Counted from the stretch's first letter, positions 1-12,470 are shown. The stretch is DNA of 64,000 nt from Epiperipatus broadwayi (GCA_028023455.1 JAQFVV010000353.1:498001-562000); one strand, 5' to 3'. Program-made: numbers and translations. Notes: a model not told the origin generated them from the letters alone.

Positions 1-480
1 AAATGTTGATTAGTGATGCCTTAACATATATTGAAAGGTGTGCTTTGGATAATGCATTGATGGTGCATTCTACTGAAACAATAAACTGATTTTGAGTAAC
101 AGTTTTCATTGCATTATATGAGAGATGCATTGCAAAACCTAAAAATTTATGTAGAGTAGAGAAAAAATTGGAAGGAATGGTCTTATCTGTAAGAATATTC
201 CAAGTAGAAGATTTGTTTTTATTACAGTGGATTGAAAAATTGTTAGTGTAATTATTAAGTATGTCAAGTAAGGAAAGAAGTTTTTTTGATGAAAGAAAAA
301 TAACTAAATCATCTATATAGAAATAAATTGGTTAATTATAGGAACATGTATTCCTGGAATTTTGCTTTCTGTTTCCAAAAGAAGGGGATTGATATAAATT
401 GTGGTGATAAGAGAGCTAAGAGAAGAACCTTGAGGAATAAAATTATGTGGATAAAATCCAGGGAGAATTTTTTCCTTGAA
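1..480 (-). pseudogene. LINE reverse-transcriptase fragment, runs off left edge
   Basis: Reading the minus strand from about 480 down gives a decayed RT domain. An IPQGSSLSSL box (RT motif B, around 440-420) is followed by a YIDDLVIFL box (motif C, around 320-300), then a KFLGF segment (around 150). This order is typical of non-LTR retrotransposon RTs. A frameshift lies just upstream of YIDD, so the copy is dead. The region after KFLGF resembles the LINE fragment at the right end of the window, which also has FLGF and a similar LS-K-SL-N pattern, so both may belong to one family. The clade is not assignable by eye; the spacing suggests an L1/Tx1-like or similar family. Confidence 0.6.
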
Positions 481-1946
481 GAGTTATGCAAACTTTTAAA
501 TTAAACTGTTTTAACATGAATAAAATAATATCCGCTTCAATTCTAGTATACTTTTTCTCATGTGGATTATGTATATTATTATAGACAAAAATATATTTCT
601 TATATTAATCTATATTGTCCAGAATTTCTACAATTATACTGAACATAATAACACCCGATTCAGTTATTTTAAGTTGATGTGATGTTCAAACATTTAAGTA
701 GTATGATGAATGTTTTTCAAATAGTTGACCAAACAAATTTCTTTTTTTTTTTTACTTTAATCATGAGAATTGATCCGGAAACCTCACCTTTTCACTAAGC
801 TAAATTACACGGAATAAACATTTTTGTTTATAATAATTTTGTTATTAAATATAAATTTTTAAAAAAGAATATGTGATTATTTGTTAATGCACTACTAACT
901 AATAAAAAATTAAATTTTCTAGCTTAAATATATATTAATTTAATATTGCCACCATTTTTTTAACAATGCTGCTAGACTTAGGAAGTGTTTTACGTAGCTC
1001 TTGATATTTTGCACACTATACTATATATATATTGTACTGTACACTGAAATGTATTTTTTTAATTAATCAGTATTGCAGTTCCGTATTTTTGAAATAACAC
1101 TTTTAAATCATCAAACAGATCTGAACTCTTTAATTATTCACCAGCTGAGTCTCAAATCTCTGCTGCGTCATGTGACATTAAGTAAACAAGATTTAATGAT
1201 AGTAAAAACTTTCGGAAAGGAAAATAAAGTTTAAAATGAAAAGTATTTAATTAAATTATAATTGAAATGAATGTTACAACTGCATCATTAATCAGACAGA
1301 TCTGAGCTGTAGTAGACTTTATTTATTAAATTATATATAAAAACAGTCAAATATACTTTAATAAAATAATGAACTTTTTATTTATTTTTAACATTTGCAT
1401 TTGATTCTATTTCTAAATAAATAATTATATAATCTTTACTTTAAAATAAGACGATCTTTTATAAATATCCTCAATAATCGAAACTCAGTTTATAATTATA
1501 AATTGAAATTTATCGAATGGTTTACTGCTCGGAAATCCTTAAAAGGTTTGAATACCGGAAGTGATAGAACTAGGCTGCGACCTATGAACTATGAACCTGA
1601 GCTTTGTCGTCTGCCACTTCTATCAAAACATGCAGGGCAGAACATATATTAATAAATTCAAATAAAATTAGAAATTTGAAAAATTCTGACAAATCTAAGG
1701 CTGTTTTTAAACACCTGTATTAAAATAAAACACCACATAATTCTGCTACGTTACATTAATCATGATTACTTAGCTGCTGAAAGAAATCGGCAATTGGGTT
1801 GTATTCAGTTTACCTCAGTGGATGAGAGGTACTGCTACTTTATGCTATCAGTTTCCAATTGAAAAAAGGTGACAGAAGACTGTTTGCTTATCTGAGCTGA
1901 ACAGTTTCACTCAGCATGCCACATTGAGCAAACATTGCATGATACT
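481..1946. other. AT-rich stretch with no recognisable gene
   Basis: I see only AT-rich sequence with short homopolymer and TA runs. No long open frame, conserved motif or obvious repeat boundary was found. Confidence 0.5.
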
Positions 1947-2225
1947 AGTTTAGAAAGTGCTTTCCACCATTTGGTTTCTAAGGGAAGTCCCAAAACCACT
2001 GCTGATTCAACCAAATGATTTTGATTGCATTTAGTTCTATAAAATCTGCATATTTACTTTTTAATTTGTTGATGGAAATTACAATTTTTATCTGTAGTGG
2101 ACAAAATAACTAGAGCACTGGCTGCTCTATACCATTATTTGCTATTCTTTATTGCTTGGTTGTGTCCGCCGTGGTTTTAAGGGCTTCCCTTAGAAATCAA
2201 AATGATGAAGAGCAGTTTCTAAACT
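1947..2225. mobile_element. Foldback/MITE-like element with ~55-bp inverted ends
   Basis: The segment beginning AGTTTAGAAAGTGC at 1947 reappears as its reverse complement ending at 2225 (GTTTCTAAACT). The arms (about 1947-2001 and 2171-2225) share long matching blocks, including TTTCTAAGGGAAG, with a few mismatches. About 170 bp of AT-rich sequence lies between them and contains no coding frame. This is the structure of a non-autonomous DNA transposon. I could not define a target-site duplication or a superfamily. Confidence 0.65.
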
Positions 2226-2999
2226 CCTGAATAACAAATCATAAACTACTTTTGTTCTGTGGTATTTAGCAGAGTGATAGAATAGTAGTTAATCTTCATT
2301 TGAAGTATAAAAAAATTTAACCAGAATGCAACAGTTTTGCTCAATCTGCTACTTAATTGTTCAAACAACACATGATCTACTAAGCATCTGAATTTACAGT
2401 TTAGAATTAATTGTAAGCAACATTGACAAAGGTTAGATTTTATTTTGCTTAATCCTTTCATTATCTTAATTGGTGAGTATATATTAAAAATTATGAAAAT
2501 AAAATATTGATTACTTTTTCATGTAATTTTATCTCAGTAATCAAATCAAGCAGTTCAGACACGTGAAGGATCTGTTCCAAGGTCAAGTTGTTTCATAGAG
2601 TAATTGATAGGAAATAATTTACTCTTGAAATGGATGTCATTTCTTTAATTTGGTTGACTTGGTTACCGCACTGTTATTTTTTCAATATATAATGATATTG
2701 GTTTTATAAGAGGGGGTGAATAAACCAAGAGGCATTAAATTTTTCGATAGTTTTCAGTTTTAAGTAAAACTAATCTTGTAAATAATTGTTTGCAAGCATA
2801 ATAATTTAGATGAATTTCCCATAGTTATTTACAATTACAGTCCTATAAAAAAATCATATTATTTTGAAATATAAGTATTTACATAATAGAATAAGTACTC
2901 TATAGCTTTAATGCTGTCTTTATTACAGAAGTTTGTCTCTTTTTTTAAGTCCCATAATTTAATATTTATTAATTATTGAAATTATATGGGACTTGAACA
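2226..2999. other. AT-rich stretch, nothing recognised
   Basis: No supported gene, RNA or repeat boundary was seen. The short open frames here lack any recognisable motif. Confidence 0.45.
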
Positions 3000-3880
3000 C
3001 AGATATTCAAACTCCCTTCAGCTATATACTCCATCTTATACAACTGATACACATGACTACATACATGTGAAAAAGATAAATGATCTCCAATATACTTATT
3101 TCATGCTGAACCATTAGTCATCAATTGGTCGAGATCATTATTTCCCATATATATATATATCATCATCATCAACCATTATCAATCCACTGCAGGATGAAGG
3201 TCTCTCCAAGTTTAATCCATCTTCTCCGATCTTTAGCTTCTCTTCTCCACAACACCCCTGCACATTTTCTTATTTCATCCATCCATCTCACATGTGATCT
3301 CTTTCTGGGTCTTTTACAATCTCTTGGAATCCAGTTGAAAATTTCAATTGTCCATCTATTATCATCTCTTCTAGCAATATGTCCAGCCCAACTCCATTTC
3401 AATCTTTTAATTTTTTCAATAAGGTCAGTACCACCTGTTTGTTGTCTTACCCATACATTGCGTTTTCGATCTCTTCTTGTTACTCCCAACATACACCTCT
3501 CCATACTTCTTTGAGTGGTCTGAAGTCTCTGTATTGCTCTTCTATTAAGTGTCCAAGTCTCAGATCCATAAGTAAGAACTGGTAAAACACATTTGTTAAA
3601 AACCATTCTTTTCAAACACATAGGCATATTTCCTTTTAGTATCAAGTTATTTCTACCAAAAGCACTCCAATCAAGTTTAATTCTATGATTAATTTTCTCC
3701 ATTATGTTATATAAACAGTGTTTGGGATATATTAAGATAGCATATCTTCAAACTCTAATAGACAGGCTTCAATTTACTCCACCCTATAACTCTTCAGCCA
3801 TCCATACCACTGAAAATCTGATAATGATGGAGTGCTGAAATCCCTTGTTAATGCCAATATTATTGTCATGCCCATGTTGA
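3000..3880 (-). mobile_element. TIR repeat family R, copy 1, interrupted by an RTE fragment
   Basis: The block 3000-3120 (with AACTGATACACATG and AAAAAGATAAATGATCTCC) matches the arms of a longer inverted-repeat element at 52745-53350. The block at about 3718-3870, read in reverse, matches the interior of that element at 53040-53220 (shared GGATATGGATGGC-like and GAGTAAATTGAAGC-like segments). Between the two blocks sits an RTE fragment (3161-3702). The simplest reading is an old TIR element into which a 5'-truncated LINE inserted. No transposase is visible, so the element is non-autonomous. Confidence 0.5.
3161..3702 (-). mobile_element. 5'-truncated RTE LINE fragment (3' end)
   Basis: The minus strand encodes the C-terminal region of an RTE-type ORF2 for 177 codons without a stop. 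It includes VLTYGSETWTL, MLGVTRRDRKRN, LKWSWAGHIARRDD and VRWMDEIRK, and ends with WIDNG. The 3' end is followed by the (ATG)n-type tail, seen as CATCATCATC at 3161. It closely matches the full copy at 22758-26045 with scattered differences (for example LDWSAFG versus LGWSAFG). The 5' break at about 3702 is the truncation expected from target-primed reverse transcription. The RT and endonuclease domains are absent. Confidence 0.9.
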
Positions 3881-4401
3881 TTAATTAATTAATTATTGTT
3901 AAACTGTTTTTATGAAAATATATGTTTTCCCTTTCTCAGAGTGTGTGTTTTAAATAATACCATATTTTTTTAATTTATTGTGTAATAAGTTGCATGTAGG
4001 TCATATGGCATTAGATCATAACACAATTGTTATCTCTTTTTACCATTTGAGTCAGACTGTTCAGGCCATCATAATGCTGTAGAAAACAATAAAAATAAAG
4101 TATTTATGTTCGTATATTTATTCATATTAGCTTTAAATATATTAAAATTTATGTTTAATTCTGAATCAAAAAAAAAAAAGAATTAAATAATAAGTCATAT
4201 AATTATCACTTTGATTATGTAATACTTTAAGAGAAAATGATTGTACGCGTAGAATCGGTTTGTTGCTGTATGTTATACATAATTCTAATTATTAAACTCT
4301 GAATTATTATTAATATTAATTGTATTTATAACACATAATGAATAAAGCAACTACATATATAAATACAGATTAGCTATTTAAAGAATATAAAAGTAAACTA
4401 G

Positions 4402-4500
4402 TCAAGCGGTGATGGCCAAGTGGTCAGCACAGCTGCTTTACAAGCAGTTGTTCCTGGTTCGCTTTCCGTCCGATGCTTTGATACGTGAAAAAAAAAAAAA
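4402..4500 (+). mobile_element. tRNA-derived SINE, subtype with TTACA loop
   Basis: The unit starts GTCAAGCGGTGATGG and carries a Pol III A-box-like segment (TGGCCAAGTGG) and a B-box-like segment (GGTTCGCTTTCC). A CTGC-CTTTACAA-GCAG anticodon-arm relic lies between them. It ends CGATGCTTTGATACG followed by an A-run. The A-rich end and an imperfect flanking repeat (AAACTA-like on both sides) suggest retroposition. It matches the copy at 48615. The body is barely longer than a tRNA, so no LINE-derived tail is present. Confidence 0.75.
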
Positions 4501-5344
4501 CTAAACTAACAATAATCAACTAAACTATAAAATACGTTTATATTATATTACCAGATTATGTATTACTTATTACGAAACATTCATTATCTAAATCATCTGT
4601 TTCCTTCAAGCATTCAAAAAAAATTTTATACAGCTTTATCTCACTTAGCGAGAGCAATTGTTAAGCAAAAATATTATATGCAGAATAAGCATTTATAATT
4701 ATTATCTGTGGGAGGGAGGGCGAAAATTGGCTGGTTACTTCAGCTAAAAAATTACACTATAAGTTGGGAATATTGTTCATTATATGCTTGTGTAAACTGT
4801 GCTGTATTATGCAGGTATTCACTTAAAATATGGATGATGGTGCAACTTAAATTTATGCAAAAAAACAAAACATATAGCTTAAAATTGTTACTTCCTGTAA
4901 TTCATTCGCCAATTATTGTTATTCAGTTTGGTTTCCAAGTTCAAAGATTTTTTTGATTTTTTCATCATCATATTAGTTGTTATGATGACTAAATAGAATC
5001 TCTAAAAAAAAAAAAAAAAAAAGAAATGTATTATCACTAAAAAAAAAAAATGTGTATTTTCACTGTCTGAAAAATATAGCAAAATAGTTCAAGAAAGTGA
5101 AACTAAACTAGCATTTAACCATTTTGTTGTATTCTTCTGCAAAACTATTTTTTGTTACACTGAAAACAAAATCCATACTAAAGTTTTATTTTTTTAAAAT
5201 TTGAATTATAGAATTACTTATGTAAAATTATTAAAATTAAAAAAACAATGTTTAATAATAAATCATTTGATTGACCATAAAGACTTGTTATTTATCATTA
5301 GTACACAAGAGCCAAATAAATATATGATACATTATAAAAACTTA
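4501..5344. other. AT-rich stretch with poly(A) runs
   Basis: Several A-runs lie near 5006-5050. No gene or RNA is supported. Confidence 0.45.
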
Positions 5345-5359
5345 ATCATTGTCAACTTT

Positions 5360-5462
5360 TTTTTAAGTGTCATAGCATCGGTCGGGACATGAACCCGCAA
5401 CCCAGACAACTAGCTGCAAGTGCAAGGTAGTCATGCTGACCTCTCGACCACCAATGCAAGAC
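5360..5462 (-). mobile_element. tRNA-derived SINE, Ser/Leu-like subtype, with perfect 15-bp TSD
   Basis: On the minus strand the unit reads from GCATTGGTGGTCGAGAGGTC (A box) through GGGTTCATGTCCC (B box) to CGATGCTATGACAC and an A-run. The 5' GCATTGG and the 3' CCGATGC pair as an acceptor stem, and a long spacer before the B box resembles a class II variable arm. The flanks carry the same 15-mer, ATCATTGTCAACTTT, at 5345-5359 and 5463-5477. That duplication is direct evidence of insertion by target-primed reverse transcription. Confidence 0.85.
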
Positions 5463-5477
5463 ATCATTGTCAACTTT

Positions 5478-8320
5478 AAAAACAAAAAAATGCAGCCTAT
5501 TGAAAAAATGAAAAAAAAATCTAATGCATTCTGAGTTTATATATTGTAATCAATATTTAAGGTTTTTGTTACAATGTGTACTGTGCTGCTCTAAATAAAA
5601 AAATATGATAGCTGTAGCAGGATTGTTGGGCATGACTTGTCACTATTTTATCATGGTCAGTAGTCATGTTTTTGCAATGTCTTAGCAATTTGTCAAATAG
5701 CATAATACATTTTGATTGCCAAGTTATGGATTATTTAAGTAAAAATTAAAGCCATTAACCTTATTCACTTTATTTGTATTGCATTTTCATTATACACAAA
5801 ATATTATTAATTGCATAAAATCATCTTCACATTTTTCCCAAAATGCAATTCGAATACAATGCATAGCACTTTCGCTTTGATTGAAATTAGCATTCATAAA
5901 GATTTTAATCCAAAATTGATTGTCAGACATTTTAGCTAAAATTTATATTGCACACAATTTAAAATTTAATATTCACAGTACATATGACCAAAAATTATTT
6001 TTAGTTTTATGCTGAATGAAATTTATACTTTTTTCTTGGTACTGCATTTTTTTACAAGTGCAATAATGTCTTCATTGCTTTGTATCTGCAAGAAATGGTG
6101 AGATGATTTAAAATCAAGCAAGCAGAGTAAATGTTATTTTTAATTTACATTTAGTAATTTTGATATTAAATGCATAAATCTGAGACAGTTTTACTCTCTT
6201 AACTCCTCCCCTTTTTTTACTGAAAATATTTTAGATCAGCGATGATAACACTTTCAATTTGATAGAAAAAATTTAATTCATAATTTATTGACTGAATATT
6301 TTAGTTAATATATGTACAGTACTGTACATTTTTAATTTTATTCTGAACAAACTTGCTATTTTTTTTACAATAATATGATGATATACATTTATGTACTGAA
6401 TAATCCTTTTTCTTTTTTCCTTTTTGTAATCATTAACAATGAAAATCTTTACTTTGGATATGTTATTAATGACGTACTAATTATCTTGTAAAAACACTGG
6501 ATAAAAATTAAATACAATACTTTTCATTCATTAATCATATTTTAAGCTTATTATCAAAATATTGAATGCAACACTATAATGTTGTGTTTTATGCGCATGC
6601 ACCATACAATTTCAGCATACAAGTCACTACAGTACAGTATTTTGTTTTTGGATAAGATCACTTTAATAATTATTCTACGATGTCATCAGTTTTACAAAAT
6701 GGTCACCAAAATTTTTTTTAAGGATCATTATAGTGAATAATCAATTGAAAATCAAAATAGTGGGTACAAATTGATGATAATCACTATTGTGAATTTTTGT
6801 AAAAAAGCCAAGTGCTAAGTGGGGTAAAGGTGTATTATATTTATTTTTTTACATATATTTTCTTCTTATCTTGTTTTTAAAATAATACAATGTATAATAT
6901 TTTTTTTTGTGAATGAACATTTAGATGATCTACAATTATAAGGTTATTCTGAAAATAAATTATGAGATGATATATATATATATATAACAGTCTACTTTTG
7001 AATTGTAAACAATAACAATACAACACTCACAGAAACAGAATCAAGGGAACCTTTAAACACCTCTCAACACAAATTAGAATAATCTTGATTTTTTTTTATA
7101 ATATTATGTAGATGTTGCTTTATTTTAAAAGATTTAATAATAAAATACATATATTTATGAAAAGTGATATCCATATATAATCAGTTTATTTATAATTATA
7201 TTCTGGATAAAAGAAATTTGTTTTTTTATAAATCTTATTAATGAAAATTTTTTATTTGGATAATAAATATATATTTCAGAGTTGCTCGTATATAAATTAA
7301 TTTTTTGTTAGTATTAGCATTGTATCGGTATTTAAACTAGATTCCATTAGCCATTTTTTGAATAGGAGCGATCATTCAGAAAGATGGTGGGGTGCTATCT
7401 AAGTGAAACATTGGAATGTGGATGAACATAAAACATAAGTTCACATATATGTATATATTTAATAAATAAATTATTTAATTATGATTTTATTTTTAAACCT
7501 CTATCAACAATTTTTATCTATATTTGCTTGATTTTATTCATGATCTAATAAAATATAAAAAGAAAACATTGAATAAATTGTTCTATACCATCATCAAAGT
7601 TAAACAATATTATACATGGATGGCTAAATTTCAGATATCTCTGAGTGCTGTAACACTTTTTTTGAAGGATCACTTTTAAATAATAATTAACTATACCAAC
7701 ATTTGAGATTTGAATTAGCTTGAAATTTTTTCATCTCATTAGCCGGCTTTGGATATTTTATTTAAGTAATTCACATTAACAATCTAATGTTAGCTAACAA
7801 AAATATCTTTCATATTAAAAGATGGAAAGTAAAGATCAAAGATTCATTTGGGTTGTTAGATATGAGTTAGCATATTGACTGTAAAAATAAAATAAATTTC
7901 TATAAGCCTTATAATGGAAGTTGAATACTTCTATGGTTACTAAGATCATAAACTCCTTTTAAAAAAATACTTATATATATATATTATGAGTATTTAATGA
8001 ACATTTTAAAGATTAAAAATTATAGAAAAACTAAAAGGATTTTATTCATTTAAAATTTCTATCATATATTTCAAGTTAATATTTTTAAATCTAAACTCTG
8101 AATTTAAAATGTTTTCAAGTCTGATGTTTTTGGTTCTAAAAATTGAGATGAGTTTTTTAACTCAATATCGTATATAGATAAAATTACGTCAACATTATAA
8201 GAAATAATTCAAAATATTCATACATGTCATAAAAACAAAATTACAAAATCAAAATTCATTCAAATACAAACAAATAAGTATAGGCAATAGAATAATACAA
8301 ATGTAAATTATATATAATAA
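5478..8320. other. Long AT-rich stretch, nothing recognised
   Basis: This holds AT-rich DNA with short (TA)n patches (near 6970 and 7970) and homopolymers. I found no coding frame with a motif, no RNA gene and no bounded repeat. Confidence 0.5.
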
Positions 8321-8321
8321 G

Positions 8322-8392
8322 GGCTTCATAACATAATGGCTAACCTGTTTACCTGCCAAACTCTGACTTAAGTTTTGAATCCATTATTGGTA
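8322..8392 (+). repeat. Possible tRNA-like relic
   Basis: ATAATGGCTAACCTG resembles an A box and GTTTTGAATCC resembles a B box, at tRNA-like spacing. No convincing acceptor stem closes the structure. This is a candidate SINE or tRNA pseudogene only. Confidence 0.25.
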
Positions 8393-8795
8393 AAACTTAA
8401 AAAAATGGTTTCAATTTACAAACAGATTTAGAAATGTTTTTAAGGTAGTCAGCCATTGTTTAATCTAGATATCCACTATTTAATTTTGGATAGAAAATAT
8501 ACAAAAAAAAAAAACCAACTCTGAATCATCAAATACCATTAATCAGACTAATGAGTAAAAAAATTTTCTTTGCTATTATTTTTGGAGGATGGTTGGAAAG
8601 ATATTCTGTTGCCTTGCCTGTAATTAAACATTTCAAGTATTGTTTTATCTCTTTTCTACCTTTGTTTCTCTTCTTATATATAAATAATTATGCTATGGCC
8701 AAACAGCATGTATAATTATTCATTTAAACATTAGCATGAATAATATATATATATATGTGTGTGATTAAGATAATAAACCAGTCTTCCTCAATATT

Positions 8796-8841
8796 TATAT
8801 ATATGTGTATATATATATAGAGAGAGAGAGAGAAAGAGAGG
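8796..8841. repeat. Compound microsatellite (TA/TG)n(GA)n
   Basis: A TATATG/TATATA tract runs directly into a GAGAGAGAGA tract. No coding value is inferred from the short frames crossing it. Confidence 0.8.
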
Positions 8842-9004
8842 AAGAAAGAATTCTTTATATATGGAATGTGCCCTACTGTAGTAGATACTCTTGCTGTCAC
8901 ATACTTCTTGCAGGAACCCTTCTTCATGAATATGCCAAATGATATAGCTGTGTAAAATCATATTTTCATGTAGCATGTTTTTTTCTAAAGTGTATTTCAC
9001 TTGT

Positions 9005-9540
9005 TTTTGTTTTTTTTACAATGGCTGAAATGTTCGAATTAACACTTTTTTTTTGTGACACAAATGTTTTTTTTTTCTAGATTTAGTTCATAATAATCAA
9101 ATATTTTATCTGCAATTCCTGAAATATAGTAAAACATAAACATCCTCTTTAATGCAAAGAAAATAGTGCAAACTCCACCCTAACAGTATCATCTCTTAAA
9201 GCCTTGACTGTGAAACATTTTTTAATTAAATTCTGCATGGCCCAGTTTATCTATCAGCTATACTTGCTTGATTTCATATCATGCAAATTTTTTTAAATCT
9301 TGAATGAAAAAAATGTCTCTTTTTTTTCTTTTGCGGACTTAGAACTGGGTGATGGAAATGACAGAAGCATTAAAATGCATTACTTTGCAAGGGTTTCAGG
9401 ACCAGTTTCAAAAGTGATAAACTGGTTTAGACCAGTGCATTGCATTAAATAGACTATACTTTGAAAGTGATTCAATTTGAAACACTTAAAAATAATTATA
9501 CAATTTTTATTACAAAATTCTAATTACTTTTGGGTCCCTC
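9005..9540 (+). mobile_element. Mariner transposon relic 2 (3' part with right TIR)
   Basis: The right terminus TTACTTTTGGGTCCCTC (ending 9540) is the reverse complement of a mariner-type TIR and matches the left TIR of the element at 15171 (GAGGGATACCCAAAAATAAC). Just inside, decayed plus-strand codons read roughly LKGITLQGFQDQFQK, then DQCIALN and YFESD. That corresponds to the WDKCI-YFEGD C-terminus usual for mariner transposases. A segment near 9020 (ACAATGGCTGAAA) also matches the other copy. The left TIR is not recognisable and many stops are present. Confidence 0.65.
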
Positions 9541-10044
9541 TGTATATATATATATAATGTTGTTATTGCGCAACATTTAAGCTGCCAAATGTAACAGCAT
9601 AATAACTGGAGCTCACCTTAACAAGCTTTATGTTTATGTATTCGATATAACTGGATATGTACATGGCGGAGTGAAACTACTTGTCACATATTTACTTAAT
9701 TAGAATTTACAATGAGAGTATTAAAGGGCATTATCAGTTTAAAAGTTATTGCTCATAATGTGGATTCTCCAGCAATATTTTTTCTGCTTATCACTTAGGG
9801 ATGCCTTATGATATCTGAAATTATTAGAATACTTATTAGTTTGGGCTGGTTGCACTATTTAATACCCATAACAGCACCATCGATAAAGTATGGTCATTTT
9901 TTTCTAGGTAATGATTTTCAATAAATTACATTATCTTTTTATTATTAAATTTAAAAAATATATATATAATAATCCAGATGCCTAATCAATGTTTAATTAA
10001 ATCATATAATGGAATAATAATAAATCGTTAATATATATAATATA
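9541..10044. other. AT-rich stretch, nothing recognised
   Basis: A TATATATATATATA patch follows the mariner end. No gene is seen. Confidence 0.4.
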
Positions 10045-10205
10045 AAGAGCATGTCAATAGCTCTAAACAAACTCATTTTTATTTTTATGATAAATGCTAC
10101 AAGAGAAAGCATTCAAATCAGTTTGATCTAGGATTTTCCCATCCCCATATCAGTTTCAAACTATGGCTCTCTTCAGTGAGGAGCTAGGATACCAGATTCA
10201 AAAAA
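10045..10205 (-). mobile_element. Hammerhead-bearing repeat, copy A
   Basis: This block resembles 40025-40180: both have a TCAATAGCTC-like leader, a TTCCCATC segment and a GAGCTAG segment in the same order. The ribozyme motif lies at 10142-10182 on the minus strand. No protein is encoded. It belongs with the family at 49614, 56420, 40025, 31965 and 50040. Confidence 0.6.
10142..10182 (-). ncRNA. Hammerhead ribozyme motif, copy A (type I)
   Basis: On the minus strand the order is TCCTCA (stem I 5'), CTGAAGA (fits CUGANGA), GAGC-CATA-GTTT (stem II, 4 bp with G-U pairs), GAAA, a two-base stem III with a C-A mismatch, ATA as cleavage site, then TGGGGA (stem I 3'). TCCTCA pairs with TGGGGA over six positions including one G-U pair. 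The conserved core is intact. The stem III defect and AUA site may weaken activity. The hammerhead family is known to self-cleave RNA after NUH; activity of this copy is inferred only. Confidence 0.6.
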
Positions 10206-11946
10206 CCAATTCAAGCTAAGCATTTATCTAAAAGTTAAGTCTTAAGAAGAAGATATATATATATATCAATTTTTTTTATTTAGAAACCGGATAATATACA
10301 AAACAAATACATGTCTTATTCTGGGAAAATAAACTTATATTTATTTTCAAAATAAGTAGATTAATATTGACAATAAAATAAATAATGAAATAAATGTTAA
10401 TTGTTAATAAAAAATTACATATATATGATGTACGGACAAACAAACAAAAAAATAATAGAAAAAACTTTACTTTAATCTGTTTATCTTTTGCCAGCAAAAA
10501 GAAAAAATCATATATATAAAAAGATAATTCTTTAAGTACTCTAATATTTATTCAGTTATAACTATTCAAACAACTATACTAAATAATCTTTGAGATTGTT
10601 TCTTTTTTGTTAATGAAATTTTTTGAATTTAGTTTATTAATTAATTCTATGTAATTTTTAACTTGATTTGAAATGTATCAATTAATCCATTAATATATTA
10701 TGAAGAGATGTAGAATAAAATAAATTTATTTTAGTCCGTAGAATAATCCATGATAAGTAAATCACATTTGTCACCATTTTGGATATTTAATTGGCAGATA
10801 TCAAGAGATTTTCTCCTCTTCTGTTTTGTAGAGTTAATAGAGAGATAGAGTCAGAGTGGAGGGGTAGTGATTTCATATTTATGAACCAGATACCTCCCTT
10901 CCATGCTAGGAAAGTCTTTACAATTTTAGGTAGGTCAATGTCAAATCATTCTATATGAAGCAATCATTCCAGCTAAGAGATAGACCACTGGAGTTATTAC
11001 ATAGTCATTCATTCTGATGAAGTTTAATTTACACTTGTATGTGGCCATTATGTATTTTAATAAGAACAGAAATATTAACGATATACTTCTATTTTTGTAA
11101 GTATATTCACAAAATGTACTTCACCAAGGCAGGCTGTAGTGAATACTACTGTCCAATGATGACATTTATGGTAAATGTTTTTCCAATCTGTTTTTTTTTC
11201 TCTGCTAGCAAAATGTCTTGATAATTAAAAATACTGTCACAACTTTTTATACATTATCATATGTACATGTTTATTGATAAATATTTATTGAAATTAGTTA
11301 CTTCCATCCAAACTTTATCTTAATCTATCTCAATGGCATGTTTATTGACTAATTAAATATAGAAATAAGAAAGAAAAACCGATAAAAATAATAAAAATAT
11401 TACTTTTTTGCAAATATAAATTTCTTTTGAACAAACAGCATTATAAAAATGAAGATTTTTAATAATTTAAAAACTTTCTCATTTAGATAATAATTTTAAC
11501 AATTTTTGCTTGTTTTGAATCTATTTTATTTCCTTTTTTTCTTTAGAATTATTAATTGATATTAGTTTGACAATTTCTTTTTAATATTTGCATAAAATAT
11601 TTGTTTAAGAGTATAAATCAATACACTTATATTACCAATTATTGGAATAAACTTAACCCTTTTATTACTGAGCCTACATTATTTATAAAATGCTATTATT
11701 TCCGGATTATTATGCTTTCCATCATGTGATGAAATTGTAGCTGGCTATGCACTGCTATATTATGTATATCTAAACAACTATACATCACTTTATTAAAGAA
11801 TCTAAGTACATCACTTATGCAATACTGCTGCCCAAAATATATATTATTGAATATAGCGTTTTTAATGGTATATGTGTAATTTCTGATTTTGGTAGTTCAA
11901 TAAAATGCTTTCATATCACTTTTCACAATTGTTGTTTATTTTAGAC
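10206..11946. other. AT-rich stretch, nothing recognised
   Basis: TA-rich patches and homopolymers occur, with no supported gene. The short frames show no motif. Confidence 0.45.
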
Positions 11947-12060
11947 CCGGGATCCCCAACCTTTTTGCACTTAAGAGCACATTCTATAATACCGGCCGGG
12001 TGGCGGGCACTATTTCTTTTACCAGGTGGCAGGCACCATTTATTTTTTCAATGTAAATTT
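11947..12060. mobile_element. Possible hAT-like transposon end
   Basis: GGGATCCCCAACCTTTTTGC resembles the terminal sequence of many hAT non-autonomous elements (…GGTCCCCAACCTTTTTGC). It is followed by a repeated GGTGGCGGGCAC / GGTGGCAGGCAC pair about 30 bp apart. The opposite terminus and an 8-bp duplication were not found, so assignment rests on one end. Confidence 0.35.
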
Positions 12061-12349
12061 ATAATTGGATATTGTTAATAATACATATAATGTACAAAAA
12101 ATATTTATTTAAAAAATAAAATTTTAACATACAATTAACGTTTAATATTTTTTATGCTGTAAAAGTATAGTATGCCCTACAATTTGATTACAATATAATA
12201 CAATAATTTATAAGAAATTTTAAAAATTAAATTTATTTGATCTGATTAATTTGTAAACTAAGATAGCTGTTAATATTATGTTTTAGCCTTTTGAGATATT
12301 AATGTTGATTTAGTTACAATATATATGATTGGAGGTTAGATGAAAGAGG

Positions 12350-12470
12350 AATTCTTATATCAGATTAAAAATGGGCATTAATAAATGAAAAGTAAAATTG
12401 TATTTGCAAATTTATTAAAAGGATTAGCTACAAATAGGCCTGTAAAATAATTGTAATATTTATTCAAGTA
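12350..12470. repeat. Fragment of the inverted-repeat family at 60912
   Basis: ATGGGCATTAATAAATGAAAAG at this site matches 61088-61115 with one difference, and the order of following blocks (a GCAAATTTATTAAAA-like segment, then AGGCCTGTAAAATAATT) parallels 61116-61165. It is a diverged partial copy with only one arm visible. Confidence 0.5.

Noticed and set aside
3125-3514. A 129-codon plus-strand frame (and the similar one at 22794-23114)
   Set aside because: It lies antisense to the RTE C-terminal coding region and recurs wherever that LINE does; a shadow frame.
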